Shown: positions 17,384 to 28,155, counted from the first letter of the stretch. The stretch is DNA of 64,000 nucleotides from JBBROS01 sp965260995 (GCA_965260995.1 CBDHCD010000001.1:62001-126000); one strand, 5' to 3'. Notes: generated by a model from the letters alone, not told the origin. A program made the numbers and translations.

Positions 17384-17587
17384 CTACCCGGCCTTGGCGC
17401 TCCGAAGCTGCGCTTCGTCGAACACGCGCTCATGGCTGTCGAGCGCGTTCTTGGCCCGGTACTGGCAGCCTTGCGGGGTCTCCGGCAGCGTGCGAACGAT
17501 GGTGTAGACGCCCGGCCGCACGTTGGCGTTCAGCCGATCCGGCAGCAACGTCACGCGGTCGCCCACGGCGAATTTATGGATGGGCAT
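17384..17587 (-). CDS. Small conserved protein of unknown function (67 aa)
   Basis: 67 aa, starting MPIHKFAVGDRVTLLPDR with a GGAGA ribosome site 6-7 nt before the ATG. The sequence KFAVGDRVTLLP...RPGVYTIVRTLPE...CQYRAKNALDSHERVFDEAQL looks like a compact SH3-like beta-barrel (a VGDxV opening followed by alternating strands), a fold often found in small nucleic-acid- or ribosome-associated proteins. It follows the cold-shock gene by 50 bp on the same strand with a hairpin between them. I recognise it as a widespread alphaproteobacterial small protein but know no function. Confidence 0.75.
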   Translation of the reverse strand: MPIHKFAVGDRVTLLPDRLNANVRPGVYTIVRTLPETPQGCQYRAKNALDSHERVFDEAQLRSAKAG

Positions 17588-17606
17588 GATCGTCTCCAGA
17601 TCGGAC

Positions 17607-17631
17607 GGGCGGCGCTCTTGAAGCGCCGCCC
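17607..17631 (-). terminator. Strong hairpin between the cold-shock gene and the next small gene
   Basis: GGGCGGCGCT and AGCGCCGCCC form a perfect 10-bp stem with a 5-nt loop (CTTGA on the plus strand), 6 nt after the cold-shock stop. No T-run follows on the minus strand, so it may be a weak or partial terminator, or a 3' stabiliser that lets the abundant csp message outnumber the downstream gene. Confidence 0.55.
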
Positions 17632-17637
17632 GATTCC

Positions 17638-17844
17638 TCATGCCGCCTTGAGGTTGACGGCCGACACCTTGCCTTGCTTGCCCTGCTCCAGCTCGTAGCT
17701 GACCTGCTGGCCCTCGTTGAGGGTGCTGAGCCCGGCCCGCTCGACGGCGGAGATGTGCACGAACACATCCTTCGAGCCGTCGCTCGGCTGGATGAAGCCG
17801 AACCCCTTCTGCGGGTTGAACCACTTCACTGATCCTGTTGACAT
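17638..17844 (-). CDS. Cold-shock protein (CspA family)
   Basis: 68 aa. Both RNA-binding motifs are visible: KGFGFI (RNP1) and VFVHIS (RNP2) in a single OB-fold, after MSTGSVKWFN. The ATG is chosen over the preceding in-frame GTG because GGAGA lies 6 nt upstream. It melts RNA secondary structure in the cytoplasm. About 270 bp of AT-richer DNA precede it, compatible with the long 5' leader that regulates many csp genes, although no cold-box was identified. Confidence 0.95.
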   Translation of the reverse strand: MSTGSVKWFNPQKGFGFIQPSDGSKDVFVHISAVERAGLSTLNEGQQVSYELEQGKQGKVSAVNLKAA

Positions 17845-18112
17845 CACGCGTCTCCATAACTGGCTTGCGCCCCGCGGACGTGCGGGACGTTTCGACTTTC
17901 CAAGTGGGGGGACCGGCGCGACGGGTAGGACGAGCGGAATCTGACCCCGGCTGAAAAGTTCAGCCGTGCCGTGACGTTACACCGCACGTCGGTAAAATAA
18001 CACCCATTTAATCTGATTGCCGCGGGGCGCGCCGCGAAAGGTCACATCGATATGATCTGCGTCACGCCAGTATGACTGGCCGTCCGCGATCGCAGCCCAG
18101 GCGCGGACGCCG

Positions 18113-18188
18113 TGGTGGGCCCGGTGGGACTCGAACCCACGACCACAAGATTAAAAGTCCCGTGCTCTACCAGCTGAGCTACAGGCCC
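18113..18188 (-). tRNA. tRNA-Lys (anticodon TTT)
   Basis: 76 nt on the minus strand including an encoded CCA. The acceptor arms GGGCCTG and CGGGCCC pair over seven positions (one T-G), the D-arm contains AGCTCAGCTGGTAGAGC, the anticodon loop is CTTTTAA with anticodon TTT, and the T-arm holds GGTTCGAGTCC. All canonical positions are present, so it reads AAA/AAG lysine codons. It is flanked by short non-coding DNA; no integrase or attachment-site duplication is seen beside it. Confidence 0.97.
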
Positions 18189-18280
18189 TCCCACCAGCGA
18201 GAGTGGCGCGGACGCGCCGGCGTCAGGGAGGAATATAGGGCGTCCGGCGCGGGATGGGAACCGCGGCCAGGATGACCCGG

Positions 18281-18784
18281 CTACGCGCCGGCCGCGCCCA
18301 CTTGCGCGCGGATGATCTTGTCCGGGTTCTGCACCGTCCCGCCGCCGCCGCTGCCGCGCTTGATGTTGTCGACGTGCTCCATGCCTGACACCACTTGGCC
18401 CCAGATGGTGTACTGGCCGTCGAGGTGCGGGGCCGGGGCGAACATGATGTAGAACTGGCTGTTGGCGCTGTTCGGGCTGGCGGTGCGCGCCGCCCCCACG
18501 GTGCCGCGCACGAACTTGGCCTGCTTGGTGAACTCGGCCGGCAGATCCGGCAGCTTGCTGCCGCCCGTCCCCGTGCCGGTGGGGTCGCCGCCCTGCGCCA
18601 TGAACCCCTCGATCACCCGATGGAACACGGTGCCGTCGTAGAACCCCTCGCGCGCCAGCTGTTTGACCCGCTCGACGTGCTTGGGCGCCAGGTCCGGGCG
18701 GAGTTCGATCACCACCACCCCGTCCTTCAGTTCCATCCGCAAGGTGTTCTCGGTGTCGCCGGCGGGCGGCTGTGCGTCAGACAT
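18281..18784 (-). CDS. ppiB: Cytoplasmic peptidyl-prolyl cis-trans isomerase, cyclophilin type
   Basis: 167 aa with no signal peptide. The cyclophilin core is complete: FHRVIEGFMAQGGDPTGTG, SANSQFYIMFAPAPHLDG and the WGQVVSGMEHVDNI segment. It isomerises proline peptide bonds during folding. It is a clear paralogue of the neighbouring exported cyclophilin (19033-19611), with the same length of core and near-identical motifs, so the pair arose by tandem duplication. About 250 bp containing a REP-like element separates them, so it may be transcribed on its own. Confidence 0.93.
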   Translation of the reverse strand: MSDAQPPAGDTENTLRMELKDGVVVIELRPDLAPKHVERVKQLAREGFYDGTVFHRVIEGFMAQGGDPTGTGTGGSKLPDLPAEFTKQAKFVRGTVGAARTASPNSANSQFYIMFAPAPHLDGQYTIWGQVVSGMEHVDNIKRGSGGGGTVQNPDKIIRAQVGAAGA

Positions 18785-18930
18785 CGTATCTCCGATCGAA
18801 AGAAAGAAGGACAGCCCGCGCGTCGGGGCCTAGGGGCGGTTGCCCTTGGCCAGACGCACCCTCGCGCCCGGCCAAGGTTGGGTGATCGCATGAAAAAGGC
18901 TGGAGCGGCTTCAAGCTGGCGTGAGGCCGG

Positions 18931-19037
18931 CCTAGAGCGGTTTCAGTTTTGTCGGACGCACCTCGCCTCCGACAAAACTGAGTAACCGCGTGGAACAATG
19001 GCTAGGGTGGTTTCGTGTAACATGAAATCGCTCTAGC
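18931..19037. repeat. REP-like inverted-repeat element between two cyclophilin genes
   Basis: Two palindromic units lie side by side. In the first, GCGGTT-T-CAGTTTTGTCGGA (18937-18956) pairs with TCCGACAAAACTG-AGT-AACCGC (18968-18989): a perfect 13-bp inner stem plus a 6-bp outer stem. In the second (19002-19037), CTAG at 19002 and CTCTAG near 19032 flank an imperfect TTTC...GAAA stem. CTAGAGCGGTTTC on the plus strand and CTAGAGCGATTTC read from the minus strand at the far end show a shared motif. The element supplies the TAG stop of the exported cyclophilin gene. It looks like a mobile or amplified intergenic repeat and may also end transcription. Confidence 0.75.
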
Positions 19038-19611
19038 TGGCGTCGGCCGCGACCTGCAGCTTGGTGATCTTGTCCGGGTTTTGCACCTGGCCGTTCGACC
19101 CGCCGCCACGCTTGATCTTGTCCACGTATTCCATGCCGGACACCACCTGGCCCCAGATGGTGTACTTGTCGTCGAGCGACGGGGCCGGGCCGAACATGAT
19201 GAAGAACTGGCTGTTGGCCGAATTGGGGTTCCCGCTGCGCGCGGCGCCGACGACGCCACGCAGGAAGTGGGCCTTGTTGGTGAACTCCGCCTTCAAGTCC
19301 GGCAACTTGCTGCCGCCCGTCCCCGTACCGGTCGGGTCGCCGCCCTGCGCCATGAAACCCTCGATCACCCGGTGGAACACGGTGCCGTCGTAGAACCCCT
19401 CGCGCGCCAATTGCTTGACCCGCGCGACGTGGTTCGGCGCGAGGTCCGGCCGCAGCCGGATCACCACCCGCCCGTCCTTCAGGTCCATGTAGAGCGTGTT
19501 TTCCGGGTCGAGGCCCAGCGACTGCGCCGTGGGCGGCGTTTGCGCCCGGGCCGCGCGCGGCCCGGCCCCGGCCGCCAGCGCGGCGAAGGCGAGCAGGTTT
19601 CGACGGTGCAT
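19033..19611 (-). CDS. Exported peptidyl-prolyl cis-trans isomerase, cyclophilin type
   Basis: 192 aa from the ATG beginning MHRRNLLAFAALAAGAG, which has GGAGG 5 nt upstream; an earlier ATG (giving MEAS first) overlaps the coaD stop as TAATG and is a possible alternative. The N-terminus RRNLLAFAALAAGAGPRAARAQ is a signal peptide, possibly Tat-type (RRNLL). The mature part carries FHRVIEGFMAQGGD, SANSQFFIMFGPAP and WGQVVSGMEYVD. It should assist folding in the periplasm. Downstream of gyrA and coaD in one overlapping operon. Confidence 0.9.
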   Translation of the reverse strand: MHRRNLLAFAALAAGAGPRAARAQTPPTAQSLGLDPENTLYMDLKDGRVVIRLRPDLAPNHVARVKQLAREGFYDGTVFHRVIEGFMAQGGDPTGTGTGGSKLPDLKAEFTNKAHFLRGVVGAARSGNPNSANSQFFIMFGPAPSLDDKYTIWGQVVSGMEYVDKIKRGGGSNGQVQNPDKITKLQVAADAS

Positions 19612-19622
19612 AGAGGCCTCCA

Positions 19623-20127
19623 TTACGGGGCGCGAACCCGCGCCAGCATGCGTTCCAACGTCAACGGCGGCACGAAGCTCGCCACGTCCCCGCCCAGCAG
19701 GGCGATCTCCTTGACCAGGCGAGACGCGATGAACTGGTGGTGCTCGCTGGCCATCAGGAACACCGTCTCGATCGCGCTGTCCAGGCGGTAGTTCATCCCC
19801 GCCATCTGGAACTCGTAGTCGAAGTCGGACACCGCCCGCAGCCCGCGCACGATCATGCCCGCCTCGACGCCGCGGGCGAACTCGACCAGGAGGCCCGAGA
19901 AGCTCCGCACTACGATCTCGGTCCCGGTCCGCGCCGCGATCGCCTCCGTCTCCGCCCGCACCAGCTCGACCCGCTCCTCCAGCGGGAACAGCGGCGCCTT
20001 GCCGACGTTCTCCGCCACCCCCACCACCAGCCGGTGCACCATCCGCGTCGCCCGGCTGATGATGTCGACGTGGCCGTTGGTCACCGGGTCGAACGTGCCC
20101 GGGTAGAGGCCGACGTGCCGGCGCGGC

Positions 20128-20135
<8 letters not shown>
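19623..20135 (-). CDS. coaD: Phosphopantetheine adenylyltransferase
   Basis: 170 aa, normal length. YPGTFDPVTNGHVDII contains the nucleotidyl-transferase T/HxGH-like signature, and RGLRAVSDFDYEFQMAGMN and the C-terminal ISSR-like IASRLVKEIA segment are all typical. It transfers AMP from ATP to 4'-phosphopantetheine to give dephospho-CoA, the penultimate step of coenzyme A synthesis. The gene overlaps the end of gyrA by 8 bp and its TAA abuts the cyclophilin start, so gyrA, coaD and the cyclophilin probably share one transcript, an order usual in alphaproteobacteria. Confidence 0.96.
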
Positions 20136-22929
<2,794 letters not shown>

Positions 22930-23499
22930 TTCAGGGGTCCGATGGGTTGAGGCCGCTCGCGCGGTGCGTGGCCCGGCGCTCGCCAGGGTGACGGATCATG
23001 GCAGTGAATGGCTCGGCCGCCGCGCATACCATACGTCCGGCAACTGATCCATCACTGCCTGTGATAGCGAAACGTCTGGGTTGGGTGTGATCGTCAGTTG
23101 TGATGAATGGGTCCACGCCGTCGATGCCGCCGCGCCCGCGCCTCCGCTGGCCTCGTCATGCTGATCGGCCGACCAGCAATGCGCGCGTCGCATGCCAGAC
23201 GTGGCGGAACCTGCGTCTCCGGTGCTTGTCATTCCATATGGGCGCGATCTTTCTCAAAACCAGCGCGCGGCCGCGGATGGGTGAGGAGGGATTTCGCCCC
23301 GATCGGACAAACGAAGCCCGAACGCGGGCGAGATGGCGGGTCTTGGCCGGCACGCCCTCTCAGTGAGGCGTTGCCCTATAGGGCTGGGCCAGCGGGACAA
23401 GATCGCCGAAGTGGCGGCGGCCACTCCGGAGGCAGCGCACCGCGGCGCGACGCATCGGGGCGCGCGGTCGATGGCCAAGGCATGGAGCGGGACTTTCAA
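22930..23499. other. Gene-free region upstream of gyrA
   Basis: About 570 bp between gyrA and a transposase remnant. I find no reading frame with recognisable protein character and no RNA gene. The first 200 bp, with more A+T than the surroundings (for example CACAACTGACGATCACACCC on the minus strand), presumably hold the gyrA promoter, but no convincing -35/-10 pair stands out. The rest appears to be decaying DNA. Confidence 0.4.
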
Positions 23500-23690
23500 C
23501 CGGCCGGGCGCTTCTTCGGCTTGCGGAGCGATCAGCAGATCAGGCGTGGCGCACATCGTCTCACCACGCAACTCGACTCCGCCATCACCGACGACATCCA
23601 AGCCCGCACTGCCGAAACCGAGCCGTTCCGACGGACCAAAACCGCCAACCACACCCTCGTCTGCGTTGTCCGCTCCGCCGCCGCGCTTCT
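23500..23690 (+). pseudogene. Remnant of an IS630-family transposase (C-terminal part)
   Basis: In one frame the DNA encodes RFFGLRSDQQIRRGAHR, then a short gap and EPFRRTKTANHTL. This follows the end of IS630/Tc1-mariner-type transposases, where a conserved (F/L)xxLTxxxIRRGxHRS...LExxIxxYI...PKPFxWTKTADxIL pattern is found. Several consensus residues are already lost (for example Trp to Arg before TKTA). No N-terminal DDE part or terminal inverted repeats are recognisable nearby, so only a decayed fragment remains. Identification is by pattern similarity, not by alignment. Confidence 0.6.
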
Positions 23691-23800
23691 GAGGCTCGGT
23701 CCCGACGCGCGTAGAGACCTCTGGGACAGGTCGCTGAAATCGCCCCATCGCCACGGCGGCGGCGCTGGCTGGCAGGGTCGGGGCGCGCTTCATCGCGGCC

Positions 23801-24292
23801 TTACTTGGCCTTGCCCATGCCCGGCATCGCGCCCTGCCCGGCCTTGCCAGGTCCGGACGCGCCGATCGGCTCGACATGCGCTTCGACGACGAGCGGCGGC
23901 GCGCGCTCGAAGGTGAGGCGCACCGGCACCGTCTGCCCCACCTTCAGCGGCGCTTTGAGCCTTTCGAGCATGAGGTGATAGCCGCCCGGCCGGAGCGTGA
24001 CCGCCTGGCCGGCCGGCAGCGCGAGGCCGCCCTCGACCTCGCGCATCCGCATGACGTTGCCGTCCATGCGCATCTCATGCACCCCGGTCTGGCCCGCCGC
24101 CGAGGATGATGCGCCGGTCAGCTTGTCGTCAGCCGGGCTGGTCAGGGTCAGGTAGACCGCGCCCGCGGGCGCGCCGGGCGGGGTCGCGCGCGCCCAGACG
24201 TCTTGCGCCGTCACGGGCGCGGGCTGGGCCAAGGCGGGCGCGGCGGCCAGCGTGGCGAGCGCGAGGGCGAAGAGGGTCATGCGTCGGGTCAT
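23801..24292 (-). CDS. Periplasmic copper chaperone PCu(A)C
   Basis: 163 aa with a signal peptide (MTRRMTLFALALATLAAAPALAQ, cut after about residue 23). The copper site is the H(x)M-rich pattern: VHEMRMDGNVMRMREV followed by PGGYHLMLERLKAPLKVG. The tail PGMGKAK is Met/Gly-rich. PCu(A)C proteins deliver Cu(I) to the CuA centre of cytochrome oxidase. Its start overlaps a broken copC-like reading frame and lies downstream of a DUF2946-type gene, so this is a small copper-handling cluster. Downstream on the same strand is only the transposase remnant. Confidence 0.9.
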   Translation of the reverse strand: MTRRMTLFALALATLAAAPALAQPAPVTAQDVWARATPPGAPAGAVYLTLTSPADDKLTGASSSAAGQTGVHEMRMDGNVMRMREVEGGLALPAGQAVTLRPGGYHLMLERLKAPLKVGQTVPVRLTFERAPPLVVEAHVEPIGASGPGKAGQGAMPGMGKAK

Positions 24293-24619
24293 GGCGAAGG
24301 CTCCGTATGGGTGTGCAGGATGGAGGCGCAACATCCTACGGCCGTCGCGCGCCAGTCCACTGTGCAAGCGCCGGGCGGCAGCGCGTGGGGCAGGCGCGCG
24401 ACCCGCGTCCTGGCGGCGGCCGCCGGGTCTGTTGCTGGCTCGGCGGCCTCGACCGGCTCGCCGCCGGAGCCGGTCATCGTGACGTGGCGGAAGCGCGGCC
24501 CGGCCGTGCGCAGGTGGGCGTGCGCGAACGCGGGGCCACGCAGGGCAAAGGAGAAGGCCGGCGACCAGAATGAATGCGCGCGGGGGCGCGCGGGTGCGGA
24601 TCGTCATTGATTGCTTCAT
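24289..24619 (-). pseudogene. Frameshifted, truncated copC-like copper protein gene
   Basis: One frame begins MKQSMTIRTRAPPRAF ILVAGLLLCPA, a good signal peptide. In the next frame the DNA continues FAHAHLRTAGPRF, the N-terminal HAHL of mature CopC, then VTMTGSGGEPVEAA, ALPPGACTVDWRATAVG, all like CopC beta-strands. A one-base shift therefore separates the signal from the body, the usual strand block between HAHL and the VTV segment is missing, and the C-terminal copper-binding strand is replaced. The gene is judged dead, or it contains a sequencing error plus a genuine shortening. It sits between the DUF2946-type gene and PCu(A)C, where a copC would be expected. Confidence 0.55.
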
Positions 24620-24669
24620 GAGGTGCTCCGTCGGTCGTGGATCGAGGGCCGGCGCGGGGCGCGGCGGGA

Positions 24670-25128
24670 TCAGGCCGGAGCGGGCGGTCCTCTGGGCTGC
24701 GCGGCGAGGCGATGCCCGGTCGCGACAGGCCCCGCGCGGACCGGCGGCAGCGCCGCGGCGAGCTGGCTCACGCGCGGGGCCGCAACCAGGGCCGCCGCCG
24801 GGATGGGCGCGAGCAGCGCCGGGGCCGAGCGGAGCGGGCACAGGGCGCGATCGATCGGATGATGAGCCGGCGCGTGATCCGGCGGTGGCGCGCCACCGCC
24901 CGCGTGACAGATCACGCCCATGTCGGCGAGGAAGCCCACGGCCGCGGCATTCGGCGTGGGCAGCAACGCGGCGAGCAGATGCCAGAGCATCGCGAGCACC
25001 GTGAGCGCCTGACTGAAGCGGCCAACGCCGCTCGTCGCGCCGGAACGCGCCGTCCTGCCAACCGAGCACGGCATCGGCGGCGCGCGGCTCATGGGTGAAG
25101 CTGCCAAAATAAGGGGACACGACGGCAT
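24670..25128 (-). CDS. DUF2946-like copper-associated membrane/secreted protein
   Basis: Up to 152 aa; start uncertain, with ATG codons also at 25092 and 25074 and no strong ribosome site. A hydrophobic helix (ALTVLAMLWHLLAALL) precedes a segment with ADMGVICHAGGGAPPP and a His/Pro cluster (DHAPAHHPI), then CPLRSAPALLAPIPAAALV and a terminal PRGPPAPA. The CxxC-less Cys/His-rich middle followed by a second hydrophobic block and an RGPPA end is typical of the DUF2946 group that occurs beside copper transport and TonB-receptor genes. Function unknown; location next to PCu(A)C supports a copper link. Confidence 0.65.
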   Translation of the reverse strand: MPSCPLILAASPMSRAPPMPCSVGRTARSGATSGVGRFSQALTVLAMLWHLLAALLPTPNAAAVGFLADMGVICHAGGGAPPPDHAPAHHPIDRALCPLRSAPALLAPIPAAALVAAPRVSQLAAALPPVRAGPVATGHRLAAQPRGPPAPA

Positions 25129-25325
25129 TCCAGCAGAACGGCCAGCGCCCGGCTAGGCGTTTGGCCTCGGCGAGCCATGACTCTGCTTTGACCCGGAAGG
25201 GAGAGGAAGCGCCGTGGCAGGCGGTCGCCACGGCTCAGCTTGAAGGAACGCCGGCACGGAAGCGGGCGTGACATTTGGCCGATCGGCCCCTTGTCTAAGG
25301 TCTCGCCGCACGTGGAAAACCGCCG

Positions 25326-26201
25326 ATGCCTGAGTCGTCCCTTTCAACACCCCCGTTGTCGCTCGCTGCACTGGCCCGGCCGGTCAAGGGCGCGATCGCG
25401 GCCGAGGTGGTGGCGCTGTTCAACGACCGGGCACGGGGCGAGCGGCCGGTGCCGCGTCGGACCGACGGGCTGTTCGGTCCGCGGGCGGTGGCGTGGCGCG
25501 TGCACGGGGACGTCGGCTCGATGATGGTGGGCGGGATCGCCGGGCTGTTGCTGCAGATGCTGCACCCTGCGGTGCTGGCGGGGGTGTGGGACCATTCCAA
25601 CTTCCGCGCCGACATGCACGGCCGGCTGCGGCGGACGGCGCGCTTCATCGCCCTGACCACCTACGGCGGGGCGGCCGAGGCGGAGGCGGCGATGGCGCGG
25701 GTGCGCCGCATTCACGGCCAGGTGCGCGGCACGCTGCCGGACGGCGCGCCCTACTGCGCCAACGACCCGTCGCTGCTGGCCTGGGTGCACCTGACCGAGA
25801 CCAGCAGCTTCCTCAACGCCTGGGTGCGCTACGCCGAGCCGGGCATGTCGGCGGGCGACAAGGACCGCTACTTCGCCGAGATGGCGCGGGTGGGCGAGGC
25901 GCTGGGGGCGGACCCGGTGCCGCGCAGCCAGTCGGAGGCGCGCAAGCTGTTCCACGCCATGCAACCCCGGATGCGCAGCGACGCGCGGACGCGCGAGGTG
26001 GCCCGGCTGGTGCTGACGCAGCGGCCGCCCAAGCCGGCGACGGAACCGTTGCAGGCGCTGACGGTGCAGGCGGGGATCGACCTGCTGCCGGCCTGGGCGC
26101 GGCAGATGCACGGGCTGCGGACGCCGACGCTGAGCCGGCCCTTGGTGCGGGCGGGCACGCTGGGGATCGCGCGGACGCTGCGGTGGGCGTTCGCCTCGTA
26201 G
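25326..26201 (+). CDS. Oxygenase MpaB family protein (DUF2236)
   Basis: 291 aa. Family features visible are RVHGDVGSMMVGGIAGLLLQMLHPAVLAGVWDHS, the FIALTTYGGAAEAE segment with LRRT before it, the ANDPSLLAWVHLTETSSFL region and the C-terminal LTVQAGIDLLPAWARQM. These carry the His residues expected to bind haem b in the latex-clearing-protein/MpaB group. Members oxidise diverse lipophilic substrates; no substrate can be assigned. It is a stand-alone gene divergent from the copper cluster. Confidence 0.85.
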   Translation: MPESSLSTPPLSLAALARPVKGAIAAEVVALFNDRARGERPVPRRTDGLFGPRAVAWRVHGDVGSMMVGGIAGLLLQMLHPAVLAGVWDHSNFRADMHGRLRRTARFIALTTYGGAAEAEAAMARVRRIHGQVRGTLPDGAPYCANDPSLLAWVHLTETSSFLNAWVRYAEPGMSAGDKDRYFAEMARVGEALGADPVPRSQSEARKLFHAMQPRMRSDARTREVARLVLTQRPPKPATEPLQALTVQAGIDLLPAWARQMHGLRTPTLSRPLVRAGTLGIARTLRWAFAS

Positions 26202-26586
26202 AGCGGGAGGTCAGGGGCTGGGCAAAGAGGCTGGGCGGCGGAAACAACCCCGCCTCGCCCGACATGGTGGCCCTGGCACGAAGCTTGCAGCGACGCAGCT
26301 TGCAGTGGCGCAGCTTGCAATAGGTGATTGCGCTGGGTGGCGGTGATGCCTCTTCGCCAGATCGCGGAGATCGGGCCGCGCCGCCGCATACGAAACAGTG
26401 CTCGCTCGGCCCGGCCCCGGGCAGCCCTGGTCGATGGGGCGCCCTGCCGCGACGACCCTCTGCCATCCTGGCGGCGCGGCCCGCCTTCGGCCTGCTGGGC
26501 GAGCGGCCGCGGGACGCTTGGACCAGAAGCTGCGATGATGGGCGCCGTCGTCCGCCAACACCCTGATCCGCCCGAGGAGACATCCT
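26202..26586. other. Intergenic region before the isoaspartyl peptidase gene
   Basis: 385 bp without a supportable gene. Besides three 15-bp repeats near its left side (26282-26324) it holds only GC-rich DNA without a recognised feature; a GAGGAGA ribosome site lies directly in front of the next start codon. Confidence 0.5.
26282..26324. repeat. Three 15-bp tandem repeats (AGCTTGCAGYGRCGC)
   Basis: AGCTTGCAGCGACGC, AGCTTGCAGTGGCGC and a partial AGCTTGCAATAGG follow one another about 80 bp after the MpaB-family stop. They are not in a gene. The unit contains the short palindrome AGCT-TGCA. The 15-bp period recurs in several coding repeats in this window. Confidence 0.85.
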
Positions 26587-27528
26587 ATGGCCTCAACGTT
26601 CTCCCTCGCCGTTCACGGCGGGGCCGGCACCCTCCGCGCCGAGGCGATGACGCCGAGGACGGAGGCCGCCTACCGCAACGGGCTGCGGGCGGCGCTGCTG
26701 GCGGGCCACGCCGCCTTGGCGCGGGGCGGGGCGGCGCTGGAGGCGGTGACGGCGGCGGTGATGGCGCTGGAGGACGATCCGCTGTTCAACGCCGGCCGCG
26801 GGGCCGTGCTCACCAGCGACGGACGGCATGAGATGGACGCGGCGGTGATGGACGGCCGCACCCGCGCCGCCGGGGCCGTGGCCGGCATTTGCGGCCCGCG
26901 CAACCCGGTGCTGGCCGCCCGCGCGGTGATGGAGCGCAGCGAGCACGTCATGCTGGTCGGTGAGGGCGCGGCGGCGTTCTGCCGCGCGCAAGGGCTGGCG
27001 TTCGAGGACCCTGAGTACTTCCACACCGCCCGGCGCCAGGACGCGCTGCGGCGGGAGCTGGGGCGTCGGCGCGGGGACGCCAGCGGGCCGGTCGACGCCT
27101 CCGTGCGGCACGGCACCGTGGGCGCGGTGGCGCGGGACGCGGCGGGCAACCTCGCCGCCGCCACCTCCACCGGCGGCATGACGGCGAAGCTGCCGGGGCG
27201 GGTGGGCGACAGCCCGGTGTTCGGGGCCGGGACCTGGGCGGAGGGCTGTTGCGCGGTGTCCGCCACCGGGCACGGCGAAACCTTCATCCGCTTCGCCGCC
27301 GCGCACGAGGTCGCGGCGCGGATGCGGCTGGCCGGGCAGGCGCTGGAGCGGGCCGCGGGGGAGGTGGTGGCGGAGCTGGGCCGCGCCGGCGGCGACGGCG
27401 GGCTGATCGCGGTGGACGCGGCGGGGACCGTGGCGATGCCGTTCAACTCCGAGGGCATGTACCGCGGCATGATCGGCGCCGACGGCGAGGCCCGCATCGC
27501 CATCTACCGCGAGGCCGCGACCGGCTGA
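26587..27528 (+). CDS. iaaA: Isoaspartyl peptidase / plant-type L-asparaginase (Ntn hydrolase)
   Basis: 313 aa, matching the family. It begins with LAVHGGAGT, and the precursor is expected to cleave itself before Thr177 in RHGTVGAVA to expose the N-terminal nucleophile of the beta subunit; ATSTGGMTAKLPGRVGDSP is the substrate and cleavage-site surrounding, and GAGTWAEGCCAVSATGHGE the second binding loop. It hydrolyses beta-aspartyl dipeptides from damaged proteins and asparagine. A GAGGAGA ribosome site precedes the ATG. No operon partner. Confidence 0.93.
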   Translation: MASTFSLAVHGGAGTLRAEAMTPRTEAAYRNGLRAALLAGHAALARGGAALEAVTAAVMALEDDPLFNAGRGAVLTSDGRHEMDAAVMDGRTRAAGAVAGICGPRNPVLAARAVMERSEHVMLVGEGAAAFCRAQGLAFEDPEYFHTARRQDALRRELGRRRGDASGPVDASVRHGTVGAVARDAAGNLAAATSTGGMTAKLPGRVGDSPVFGAGTWAEGCCAVSATGHGETFIRFAAAHEVAARMRLAGQALERAAGEVVAELGRAGGDGGLIAVDAAGTVAMPFNSEGMYRGMIGADGEARIAIYREAATG

Positions 27529-27919
27529 GCGCGGCGGGCTTGGGCGGGGGGCTTAGAGCGCGCCGTCGTTGCTGGACGCTTCGCCCGCCGGTGACGCGGC
27601 CGGGACCTGTCGCGCGGCGCGGCGCGGCACGGCGGGGCGCGCCACCGATCCGGCCGCCGCCTGACCGCTCGGCCAGGTGGCGCGGCGCGTGAGCCGAACA
27701 GCCCGCACCACTTCAGGCGTTGAAGGTGACGTGGTGACGGCCGAGCGAGCGCCAGATCGTGCTCGGCGCGGGGCAACTCGCGGCAAGGCTGCGTGCTCCA
27801 CGAATCCATCCCCAACATGCCCGGGCGCAGGATCGCGCCGCTCGTCGAGCGGTTCGCCCAGGCCGCGCCAGGGGCCACCGAGTCCAGCGGCTTGTTCGCG
27901 GCCGTCGAAATGCCAGCCC

Positions 27920-27948
27920 TTTCACTGAGATGCAGAACACGCTAAAAT
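27920..27948 (+). promoter_or_regulatory. Candidate promoter of the glycan operon
   Basis: TTTCAC and TAAAAT are separated by exactly 17 bp within the AT-rich stretch upstream of the ABC-exporter gene. The -10-like box fits the sigma-70 consensus in five of six positions and the -35-like box in three. It would give a 5' leader of roughly 220 nt. Based on pattern alone. Confidence 0.4.
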
Positions 27949-28120
27949 AGTGAAGTTGAGAAAGGCCAAGCGTATCACTTCCATAGCGACTTGGGGAAGC
28001 AGTGCTGCTTCTGGCCGACCGGTGCTTCACCTAGATTCGGAAATGGACCTCATCGTTTCGACGTCATCTTGTCGGCTCGCAACACTCATCGGCCTCGCGC
28101 AACCGATGCTGATCGCCCGC

Positions 28121-28155
28121 CCTCTCACATCGTCGCCCCCTCTCACATCGTCGCC
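28121..28155. repeat. 18-bp tandem duplication before the glycan operon
   Basis: CCTCTCACATCGTCGCC occurs twice with an 18-bp period, ending 17 bp before the ATG of the ABC-exporter gene. The duplication lies in the leader, so it could change translation or simply be a slippage product. Confidence 0.85.

Noticed and set aside
18113..18188. tRNA-Lys as an integration site for a genomic island
   Set aside because: No integrase gene and no direct repeat of the tRNA 3' end found nearby.
25018..25231. Minus-strand frame reading AGRWPFCWNAVVSPYFGSF upstream of the DUF2946-type gene
   Set aside because: Reads like protein for about 50 residues but overlaps the DUF2946-type start region and matches nothing I can name; possibly chance or an old gene scrap.
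27819..27944. Short plus-strand frame starting MPGRRIAPLVERFAQ
   Set aside because: No ribosome site, no recognised family, stops before the operon promoter; mentioned only as a possible relic.
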